From a virus: a DNA stretch of 32,873 nucleotides. A program made the translations under genes and the position numbers. The stretch is taken from positions 1 to 32,873 of IMG/VR virus record IMGVR_UViG_3300009163_000108; one strand, written 5' to 3'. The notes beneath the pieces are model-generated. The model did no database searches. It was not told the DNA's origin and worked only from the letters and a program-made list of their open reading frames with translations. Below, one piece after another: positions 13,466 through 20,194 of the stretch. Every line of letters starts with the position of its first letter. The stretch's first letter is position 1.

Positions 13466-14560
13466 ATGGCAACCAAGTCATATGCTGTGGGCGACAACGA
13501 AGTCGTCAAAATCTGGTCGAAACGGCTCGCGCGCGAAGCGCTGAAAGCGACCGTTATCTACCCGATGATTAAAGACTCCGGGTCAGCCCTCATCACTCTC
13601 GCTCCCGAAACCCAGAAGGGTGCGGGAGATCGCGTTCGCGTCGCGCTGCGCATGCAGTTCAACTCGGACGGCGTCACCGAACTCATGACCCAAGAAGGTA
13701 ACGAGGAAAGCATCACCACCTATACGGATGATGTCACTCTCGGCGAGCTGTCCAACGCCTATCGTAACCGCACCACGATGGCCCAGCAGCGCGTTCCCTT
13801 CGACATCGCAAAGGAAGGCAACGACGCCCTCGCCGACTGGCACGCAGCCCGTCTGGATCAGGTCGCGATGTACCATCTCGCGGGCTACACCCCGGCGAAC
13901 TCGCTCGCCGCCAACGGCCAGTACAACGGCTTCAACACCATCACTGCTCCGACCACTGGTCGTCAGATTTGGACCGAAGTTGGCGCAACGCAGGACTCCG
14001 ACCTCGACTCAACGGGCGACGAGATGACGCTGCAGCAGATCGACCGTGCTCGCGAACTCGCGGAAACGGGCGGCTCTACCGGCCTTGTCCCGATCCGTCC
14101 GATCAAGGGCCTTCCGGGCGGCGCGAAGTACGTTTGCTTCGTTCACCCCACGCAGGTCACGTCTCTGCGCACGTCCACCAGCACGAACAACTGGATGGAC
14201 TTGCAGAAGGCGCTGCTGCAGGGCGGCAAGGGCGACGAGTCGATGATCTGGAAGGGCGGTCTCGGTATCTACAACGAGACGGTCATCATGGTCTCCAACC
14301 GCGTTCCCTACGGCGTCACTGCCGCTGGCGCGGCCATCACGACGGTTCGCCGCGCGATCTTCTGCGGCGCGCAGTCGCTCATCATGGCATTCGGACAGGG
14401 CTACGGCCCCGAAGAGTGGCGTATCCGTGAACAGACGTTCGATTACGACCGTGAGTACGGGCAGAACGCCCTGTGCCTCTACGGGGTCAAGAAGTCCGTC
14501 TTCAACTCGAAGGACTTCGCGACCATCGTGATCTCGTCCTACGCCGCTGACGCGGCCTGA
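13466..14560 (+). CDS. Major capsid protein, N4 gp56-type family
   Basis: This 364-residue protein should be the main shell subunit. The whole length matches the pattern of the N4 gp56-type major capsid family. The features are an N-terminal 'WSKRLAREALKATVIYPMIK', 'GAGDRVRVALRMQF', 'LSNAYRNRTTMAQQRVPFDI', 'WHAARLDQVAMYHLAG', a helix-rich middle, 'YVCFVHPTQVTSLRT', 'GGLGIYNETVIMVSNRVPYG' and 'GQSL'-like 'CGAQSLIMAFGQGYGPEEWR'. No Ig-like insertion or prohead-protease motif is seen. The start ATG has only a weak ribosome-binding site and sits in the repeated CCCCCTC-ATGGCAA context. The scaffold candidate is 5.7 kb upstream. The candidate decoration protein follows 15 bases after the stop. Confidence 0.9.
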   Translation: MATKSYAVGDNEVVKIWSKRLAREALKATVIYPMIKDSGSALITLAPETQKGAGDRVRVALRMQFNSDGVTELMTQEGNEESITTYTDDVTLGELSNAYRNRTTMAQQRVPFDIAKEGNDALADWHAARLDQVAMYHLAGYTPANSLAANGQYNGFNTITAPTTGRQIWTEVGATQDSDLDSTGDEMTLQQIDRARELAETGGSTGLVPIRPIKGLPGGAKYVCFVHPTQVTSLRTSTSTNNWMDLQKALLQGGKGDESMIWKGGLGIYNETVIMVSNRVPYGVTAAGAAITTVRRAIFCGAQSLIMAFGQGYGPEEWRIREQTFDYDREYGQNALCLYGVKKSVFNSKDFATIVISSYAADAA

Positions 14561-14575
14561 TAGGAGAAATGGATC

Positions 14576-14980
14576 ATGGCCAGTAACAAAATTGCTCGTT
14601 ATTATCACGAGCGTCAGGTTCACTTTCTGACGAAGTCCGTCACCTACTCCGACGCTGACATCGCTGGTGGATCGACTGTCGCCTTCGCGTTTGGCCTCCC
14701 GGCGAACGCCTTCGTGATGAACACTGTCGTTCGTATCAAGACGGCGTTCAACGCGGCGACCACGAACGTCCTGACTGTCGGCACGAACAACCCCACCAGC
14801 GATAACCTCGTTGCTGCGGCTGACGTGACCGAAGGATCGGTTGCGACCACGACTGTCAACGGTCCCGGTATCCTCAGCACGACGACCTCTCTCGATGTCT
14901 TCGTGAAATATACCCAGACCGGCACGGCAGCGACGACCGGCGCCGCCGATGTCGTTGTCACCTACGTGATCTGGGAATAG
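14576..14980 (+). CDS. Candidate capsid decoration/accessory protein
   Basis: This 134-residue protein is rich in Thr, Ala and Val and is probably all-beta after a short basic N terminus (ASNKIARYYHERQVHFLTKS). Repeated strands such as 'GGSTVAFAFGLPANAFVMNT' and 'VDVVVTYVIWE'-like ends are typical of small jelly-roll or head-surface proteins. The gene lies directly after the capsid gene with TAGGAG about 9 bases before its ATG. Decoration is inferred from position and composition. Residue use is unlike the charged accessory proteins to the left. Confidence 0.6.
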   Translation: MASNKIARYYHERQVHFLTKSVTYSDADIAGGSTVAFAFGLPANAFVMNTVVRIKTAFNAATTNVLTVGTNNPTSDNLVAAADVTEGSVATTTVNGPGILSTTTSLDVFVKYTQTGTAATTGAADVVVTYVIWE

Positions 14981-14989
14981 ACTGACTGA

Positions 14990-15790
14990 ATGAAGGTCAT
15001 GCTGGCGACGCCGTGCTACACGGGCTACCTCCACTACGCTCACGCGGAGTCGGTGGCCAGAACACAGGCGACGCCAGCATCGACCGGCATTCGTTTTGAG
15101 CGCTGGGTCGCGCCGGGAAATCCGGTTCTTCCCCGCGTCAGAAACGTCCTCTGCGCGCACATGCTGTCGCCGCAGCCGGATGGGGTGGACTTCGACGGCA
15201 TCCTCTTCATTGACGACGACATCGCGTTCAAGCCGGAAGACGCTGTTCGCATGGTCAGTCACGGCGAGAAGATCGTCGCGGGCGTCGCGCAGAAGCGCGC
15301 CCCGAACACAAACGCCCCCGCAGAGATCAACGCAGCGCTCGACCATAACCTCGAAGTCGATGAGCGCGGCTTGGCCAGCAACACATTCATCCCATCCTGC
15401 TTCATGTGGATACATCGAAGCGTGTTTGAGGGGATGCTGAACAACGAAGAGCTGCACGACAGCGGCCTCGTCCGCCGCTTCATCTACCCGAAGCTGCCGG
15501 ATGCTGCGATGCCGTTCTGCGCCACCTATTTCGGCTACGGACTGGCGGCGGCTCCCGAGAACGGGCCAGAAGCCAAGCGCGCTGCCGCACTCGGCATCGA
15601 AGACGCTATGGTCGATGTCGGCGAGGACTATGACTTCTCGATCAAGTGCGACGTGCTCGGCGTGCCCCGGTACATCGACACAGCTGTCGAGCTGATCCAC
15701 TACGATGGCCGCGTGGCGCACGATCTTTCGTTCAGGAAGATGCTGCAGACCGGGGCGATCAAGGTCGACAACGGCTCGCAAGCGGCCTGA
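14990..15790 (+). CDS. GT-A-fold glycosyltransferase-like protein
   Basis: This protein has 266 residues. The N terminus (MKVMLATPCYTGYLHYAH) and the 'RVRNVLCAHML' helix fit phage GT-A glycosyltransferases. The key motif is the acidic metal-binding triplet D75-D76-D77 in 'ILFIDDDIAF'. The C-terminal part has 'GEDYDFSIKCDVLG' and 'YIDTAVELIHYDG', where the acidic base and the metal-binding His of the family are expected. It would transfer a sugar from a nucleotide sugar. The target is unknown; its place just after the capsid and decoration genes suggests a virion protein, though modification of host surface or DNA is possible. It lacks a strong ribosome-binding site and starts 10 bases after the preceding gene. 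Confidence 0.75.
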   Translation: MKVMLATPCYTGYLHYAHAESVARTQATPASTGIRFERWVAPGNPVLPRVRNVLCAHMLSPQPDGVDFDGILFIDDDIAFKPEDAVRMVSHGEKIVAGVAQKRAPNTNAPAEINAALDHNLEVDERGLASNTFIPSCFMWIHRSVFEGMLNNEELHDSGLVRRFIYPKLPDAAMPFCATYFGYGLAAAPENGPEAKRAAALGIEDAMVDVGEDYDFSIKCDVLGVPRYIDTAVELIHYDGRVAHDLSFRKMLQTGAIKVDNGSQAA

Positions 15791-15816
15791 CACAGATTTA
15801 CATTTGAGTGGCCTCT

Positions 15817-15850
15817 CGGCCCCGCAGGCAGCTGCGGGGCCGAACCTTTT
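15817..15850 (+). terminator. Intrinsic terminator after the glycosyltransferase
   Basis: A perfect 11-bp GC-rich stem (CGGCCCCGCAG at 15817-15827, CTGCGGGGCCG at 15832-15842) with a 4-base loop is followed by AACCTTTTC. The T-run is short, so partial termination is possible. Confidence 0.7.
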
Positions 15851-15863
15851 CAGGGGATAAGAC

Positions 15864-16265
15864 ATGCCTTCATTCAACGAGGGGCAGACGCCCCAGAACG
15901 TCCTTCTATTCGTCAAGGAAGGCTCGTCCATTCGCATCGTCACGTCGGCTGACCTTGTAGGCGGCGGCGGCGGAAACCCTCTGGGTGACACCGCAGTCAA
16001 CACCGGCACGGCAAGCTCGGTTGCCTCGTCTGCATCTGCAGGAACGGTGCTCGCTTCTAACGCCGCCCGGTATGGCGCGACGGTGTGGAACGATTCGACA
16101 TCGGTTCTCTATCTGCTGCTCGGCGCTGGCACGGTAAGCGCCACCAACTGCACGACAAAAATTCTTGCTGACGGGTTCTTTGCAATTCCGTTCGGGTACA
16201 CCGGAATTATCAGCGGCATCTGGGCAGTCGCCAACGGCTTTGCTCGCGTCACCGAGTTCACCTGA
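15864..16265 (+). CDS. Small beta-rich structural protein
   Basis: This 133-residue protein has an N-terminal segment (PSFNEGQTPQNVLLFVKEGS), a Gly run, an Ala/Ser/Thr-rich centre and C-terminal strands (GFFAIPFGYTGIISGIWAVA). It looks like small phage fibre-base or head proteins with a beta-sandwich, but I cannot name a family. GGGGAT precedes the ATG. It lies between a terminator and the tailspike gene, so an accessory receptor-binding or adaptor function is a reasonable guess. Confidence 0.6.
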   Translation: MPSFNEGQTPQNVLLFVKEGSSIRIVTSADLVGGGGGNPLGDTAVNTGTASSVASSASAGTVLASNAARYGATVWNDSTSVLYLLLGAGTVSATNCTTKILADGFFAIPFGYTGIISGIWAVANGFARVTEFT

Positions 16266-16286
16266 ACTACGTAGCGGAGGCGCTTT

Positions 16287-18677
16287 ATGCCAGTCACAGT
16301 TTCCAATCCGCAGCTTGATGCAGATACCGATGCCAGCACAGTTGTGCTCGCGGATATCGCGGCAATCCGGGCGGCAACATTCCTGCTTGCGGCGGCTCCC
16401 GACACAATCCGTGTGCTGAACAACTACGTTGCGGGTGATGGCGGCGGCACGTTTCGCCTCGACAGTACCGACACGACATCCGCCGACGATGGCGGCGTGA
16501 TCGTCAACACTTCAACGCCCAGCACCGCCCTGCGCTACAAGCGGCAGTTTGACAATGGATACGAGATCGACCTCGGCTGGTATGGCGTCGGAGCCACACG
16601 AACCAGCACGCAAAATTCGACCGGCATAGCTGCGGCAATTTCTTACGCGAACACATACAACGTCGGCATTCTGAAAGTTCCGCCCTGCACGCGCTCCGTT
16701 CCGATCAAGATCAAGAAAACCATCGATCTTATCGGCTATCATAATATCCGCATTCAAGGGCAGTCGATTGCCAACTCTGGAATCTACAAAGCGTGCTTTC
16801 GCTGGGACGGCCATGTTGGCGGCGTCATGTATCGCACCAACCGGGAATGCCGGTATGTGGTTGCAGCATCGACTGCCAACGTCAGCATTGCCTCTCTTGC
16901 GAATGGAAGCACGATTGATGGCGTCGCGCTGGTCACGGGCGATTACGTTCTTCTGAAGAACCAGACGACGGCGTCCGAGAATGGCCCCTATCTGATCGGG
17001 GCTTCAGGCCCGGCCACGCGCGCAACTTACTATACTGCGGGCCGCGCAGATGACTTCAACTTCAAGTCGGTCGGCGGAACAGTGAATGCGGGTCTGCGCT
17101 GGGTATGCACGCAAGACCCTGCAACCATCACGCTGGGAACAACGGCCCTGACGTTCTCGGCTGGCGCCGCCCCTGCCGCGAACAATGGAGGCGGTCTCTC
17201 TTCCATTGCATTTGATGGTTATCTTGTCGCGGCCATTGGGCTGTCTCTCTGGGGCTGCATTGAGCACCACAATACTGGCGTCGTCACCGCAGAAGGATGC
17301 ACCGATTATCAGATCGTGTGTGGCGCAACTTCCACCGGAAATTATATGTTCTGTTACTGGGAGCGCATGGAGGTAAACGCCTACTTCTCCCAAGCTGGCA
17401 CGCAGGATGGCGCAAACGGCCTGAAGTGGACTAACGTGCAGGGCAGCAACAGCTGGGATATCTGCCTTTCTCGCTTTGGCATCGTCCGTATCCAGCACAA
17501 AAATGGCATTGGCTTCGACCACGGCGCGTCAGACACCAATCTGTGCGACCAGATGATTGTTCAGCGTCAATCGGGTGGCACTGGTCAGGGCTGGATTATT
17601 CGCGCTGGCGACGGAGTTCTGGGAGACGGCGGGGCTTCTGATTACAACTACTCCTACGACAACTATTTCAGCGTCACTTCATGCGATACGGCTCCGCTGT
17701 TTGAGACAGGAGTCAAACCGTCAGTCTCGCAGCATTTTTATGGAATTTCCGCAACGTCTGGAAACCAGCAGCCAAACTTTAACGGCGTCGGCTCGGGCTC
17801 GTGGTCGAAGCCCAACAACCAGAAATTCCAAGCCTATGCGAACGGTGCGAACTCGTATGAGGACGGCACGGGGAGCATCCACATCGGATACACAACCAAC
17901 CGATCCGATGGCTGTCGTGTAGCGATCTATCACCCAACCGGAATGCTGCAGCGCTGGAGGAGCGACGAGCCCACCACCAACCAAAAGGTGTACCAGCAGA
18001 CCATCAACGCAAGCGGCTTTCTTCAGACAGCGACGATGTCGGACGGCGGCGCGTTTGGCGCTGAGATGGAGCGCTGGGAGCGCTCGGGCACGACGCCAAC
18101 CGTCAAGAAATTTTTTTACCCCGTTCAATTCCCGAATAATGGTGTCAAGATTCAAGACACCAATGCCTCTCACACAATGACCCTTACAACCGATGAGAAC
18201 ATCACGGCAAACGTCTTGGTCAATTTCCGCACCGGAGGCGCAGACCGTAAGCTCGACCTCGTTGACACCAGCTTCACGCCAACAATTACAGCCGCCGTGC
18301 CGGGCGACCTTTCCATTGCATACACCACGCAGCTCGGGCGTTATCACCGCTTTGGAAAGCTGGTTTTTTTCCAGTTGGAGTTTCTGTTTACGCCGACCTA
18401 TACGACAGCCTCTGGCGAGTGGAATATCGCAGGACTCCCATTTACGGTTGAGAGCACCGGGCTGGACCCGTCTTTCGCATTTGGCCGCGTGCAAAACGTC
18501 ACGCGCCCCGCGAACGCAACCGTTCCCCTTGTCCAAGGTCTCGTTGGCACCACAACATGCCGCATTACGTGGCCGCTAACGACGGGTGGCCTCACGGTTT
18601 CAGCCATGACAAATCTTCCGTCCGCTACTGCCGTGACGCTGCACGTAGGCGGTCACTACATGACTTCAGACGCATAA
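16287..18677 (+). CDS. Tailspike protein with beta-helix body and inserted fibre module
   Basis: This 796-residue protein should form the trimeric spike that binds, and perhaps cleaves, host surface polysaccharide. Residues 1-90 include a coiled-coil start and the 'YVAGDGGGTFRLDSTDTTSA ... DDGGVIV' head-binding pattern common in tailspikes. Residues 100-190 and 295-600 look like a pectate-lyase-type beta-helix ('GIAAAISYANTYNVG', 'GILKVPPC'). Residues about 191-294 are an inserted module ('DGVALVTGDYVLLKNQTTAS', 'GLRWVCTQDPATITLGTTAL') usually found in tail fibres. Residues 660-796 are a C-terminal beta-sandwich ('YTTQLGRYHRFGKLVFFQLE'). No catalytic residues can be assigned by eye. GGAGG lies 7 bases before the ATG. 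The codon usage and the AAATTTTTTT-like tracts differ slightly from the neighbours, hinting at exchange. Confidence 0.85.
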   Translation: MPVTVSNPQLDADTDASTVVLADIAAIRAATFLLAAAPDTIRVLNNYVAGDGGGTFRLDSTDTTSADDGGVIVNTSTPSTALRYKRQFDNGYEIDLGWYGVGATRTSTQNSTGIAAAISYANTYNVGILKVPPCTRSVPIKIKKTIDLIGYHNIRIQGQSIANSGIYKACFRWDGHVGGVMYRTNRECRYVVAASTANVSIASLANGSTIDGVALVTGDYVLLKNQTTASENGPYLIGASGPATRATYYTAGRADDFNFKSVGGTVNAGLRWVCTQDPATITLGTTALTFSAGAAPAANNGGGLSSIAFDGYLVAAIGLSLWGCIEHHNTGVVTAEGCTDYQIVCGATSTGNYMFCYWERMEVNAYFSQAGTQDGANGLKWTNVQGSNSWDICLSRFGIVRIQHKNGIGFDHGASDTNLCDQMIVQRQSGGTGQGWIIRAGDGVLGDGGASDYNYSYDNYFSVTSCDTAPLFETGVKPSVSQHFYGISATSGNQQPNFNGVGSGSWSKPNNQKFQAYANGANSYEDGTGSIHIGYTTNRSDGCRVAIYHPTGMLQRWRSDEPTTNQKVYQQTINASGFLQTATMSDGGAFGAEMERWERSGTTPTVKKFFYPVQFPNNGVKIQDTNASHTMTLTTDENITANVLVNFRTGGADRKLDLVDTSFTPTITAAVPGDLSIAYTTQLGRYHRFGKLVFFQLEFLFTPTYTTASGEWNIAGLPFTVESTGLDPSFAFGRVQNVTRPANATVPLVQGLVGTTTCRITWPLTTGGLTVSAMTNLPSATAVTLHVGGHYMTSDA

Positions 18678-18689
18678 GGGGAGACGGTA

Positions 18690-19646
18690 ATGGCAACCAC
18701 TGACATTGCCGTCTTCTCTTCAACCACCGCGCAAACAGCGTGGGCTGCGAGCGGCGACAACATCACGGCGGACCTTCGCAATAACGCTGGCTCGACCATG
18801 TATGGCCGCTTCAATGGCGGGACGCCCAGCTCGACAATCGGCGAGCACGACTTTGCGCTGATCCCCGGAGCGTCTGCGACCGTCACGGCCCCGCAGGTCT
18901 ACCAGATACTGAAGGTCGTCTGGGATAGCGTCACGGGCGGCGCTGGTCTCTCTGGCCAGCTCTTCTCCAGCTCTACCAGCGTCGGCGGCGACGACGCCAA
19001 TCTTGGCGACATGAAGAACCGGATTGCCTCCGACCTCGAACGCACGCTCACCGATGTCACGCACGTCACTCTGGGTCGCACATGGGACAAGGAGATCGAG
19101 GACGCCATCTTCGACTCGATCAAGCTCTACAGGAGCCGACCGTTCTGGTTTCTGCAGGAGCCGAACACGCTGACCATCACGTCCTCGACCACGTCTGGAT
19201 CGGAATACGTCAACGACTATACTGGCCTGATCCGCCTCGACAGCCTTCGCATCACGATCAGCGGCCAGCGCTACTCCATGCGCGAGATCAGCTTCAACGA
19301 GATGGAGTCGCGCTTTGACGGCGTGACGACGCAGAACCAGCCCTACGAGTACAGCCGCTATGGTGGCCGCATCCGCATCTACCCAGTGCCAGACGCTGCC
19401 TACACGCTGACGTGGTCGGGCATCTTCGAGGACTCGACGCTCACCGGCAACGAGATCAGCAATGGCTGGATGACGCATGGCGAGCTGCTGATCCGCGCCA
19501 GCGCGAAGCTGTTCCTGCTGCGTGACTACATCAAGAGCTACGAGGACGTGCCCGCCGCCCAGCAGGCGCTCGAAAACGCCGAGAAGGCGCTCTACCGCGA
19601 GCACGTCATGCGGACGACCTCGAAGCGGATCGCGCGGAGGATTTGA
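18690..19646 (+). CDS. Head-tail adaptor (P22 gp4 / SU10-adaptor-like) with an N-terminal beta extension
   Basis: This protein has 318 residues. From residue about 103 to 318 it has the short-tailed-phage adaptor pattern: 'LGDMKNRIASDLERTLTD', 'EIEDAIFDSIKLYRSRPFWF', 'RLDSLRITISGQRYSM', 'RIRIYPVPDAAYTLTWSGIF' and a C-terminal helical arm 'AAQQALENAEKALYREH'. It would bind under the portal and connect it to the nozzle. Residues 1-100 are an additional beta-rich domain (TDIAVFSSTTAQTAWAASGD) that P22 gp4 (166 residues) lacks. The gene has a GGGGAG ribosome-binding site and its stop overlaps the next start (TGATG). The tail-module position supports the call. Confidence 0.8.
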   Translation: MATTDIAVFSSTTAQTAWAASGDNITADLRNNAGSTMYGRFNGGTPSSTIGEHDFALIPGASATVTAPQVYQILKVVWDSVTGGAGLSGQLFSSSTSVGGDDANLGDMKNRIASDLERTLTDVTHVTLGRTWDKEIEDAIFDSIKLYRSRPFWFLQEPNTLTITSSTTSGSEYVNDYTGLIRLDSLRITISGQRYSMREISFNEMESRFDGVTTQNQPYEYSRYGGRIRIYPVPDAAYTLTWSGIFEDSTLTGNEISNGWMTHGELLIRASAKLFLLRDYIKSYEDVPAAQQALENAEKALYREHVMRTTSKRIARRI

Positions 19647-20023
19647 TGGGCCTGCTGACGCGATTGCTGAAAGCCTCCGTCGCAGACATCCCACAAGCAG
19701 AGAAGTATGCTGCCGCCCGCAAGGCCCTCACGATGGCCGATCTCGTGAAGCTGGAGAGCGTGCCAGACGAGAACGCCAACTTCTTCGTCGTGCGACGCGG
19801 CGCCGCCAACAAGGTCGGCATGCCGACACGGGAGTTCAATCCCGAGCACTACGGCGCCTACGTCTACAGGCCAGACATCATCGATCCAGACTATCTCTTC
19901 TACGCGCTCCAGCACCTGCACCAGCAGGGCAGGTTCCAGCAGGCCGCGAGAGGGTCGACGGGTCTGCAGAACATCAGAATGTCCGACCTCTACTCGATAC
20001 CGTTCGGAGCAAGAGATGCCTGA
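19646..20023 (+). CDS. HsdS target-recognition-domain-like protein in the tail cluster
   Basis: This protein has 125 residues. From residue about 45, 'NFFVVRRGAANKVGMP', 'EHYGAYVYRPDIIDPDYLFY' and 'ALQHLHQQGRFQQAARGSTG' followed by 'LQNIRMSDLYSIPF' follow the order of a type I restriction S-subunit half-domain. There the DNA-reading TRD is followed by the helix and the 'GST..NI...DL..IP' ending. No partner HsdM or HsdR is present. It starts GLLTRLLKASVADIP, a motif shared with other tail-cluster proteins. The ATG overlaps the adaptor stop with GGAGG 5-6 bases upstream; a TTG one codon earlier is possible. It may read or mark DNA for ejection or anti-restriction, or be a virion protein that borrowed the fold. 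Confidence 0.6.
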   Translation: MGLLTRLLKASVADIPQAEKYAAARKALTMADLVKLESVPDENANFFVVRRGAANKVGMPTREFNPEHYGAYVYRPDIIDPDYLFYALQHLHQQGRFQQAARGSTGLQNIRMSDLYSIPFGARDA

Positions 20024-20192
20024 AGCAACATTCGAGCTGAAGACTGTTGGCGGCAAGCCGCTCGTGGTCTGCACCTATGACGGCCAGACTGGCACGGCCC
20101 GCGTGTTCTCGAAGGGTGAGGAAGACGCACGCTCGCGCGCTGAGGAACAGGCGCGAGACAAGGCTGCGAAAGCGGCACAGGGAGGAGCATAA
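20016..20192 (+). CDS. Small charged hypothetical protein
   Basis: This 58-residue protein starts with beta strands (MPEATFELKTVGGKPLVVCT, then YDGQTGTARVF). A charged helix follows (SKGEEDARSRAEEQARDKAA) before the end KAAQGGA. It starts 8 bases inside the end of the previous gene with CGGAG about 8 bases upstream. Its end provides the GGAGG used by the next gene. The coupled placement makes it credible. It has no assigned function. Confidence 0.65.
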   Translation: MPEATFELKTVGGKPLVVCTYDGQTGTARVFSKGEEDARSRAEEQARDKAAKAAQGGA

Positions 20193-20194
20193 CT

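Noticed and set aside
13444-13571. Upstream ATG ORF overlapping the capsid start (42 codons)
   Set aside because: No ribosome-binding site and an Arg-rich, featureless product; kept only as part of the doubled start context.
14009-16009. A 666-codon open frame on the minus strand opposite capsid, decoration and glycosyltransferase genes
   Set aside because: It is the antisense shadow of three well-supported genes in high-GC DNA, crosses a terminator and intergenic gaps, and has no recognisable domain.
18720-19694. A 324-codon minus-strand open frame opposite the adaptor gene
   Set aside because: The plus-strand adaptor is strongly supported and the shadow is Arg/Val/Ala-rich without structure.
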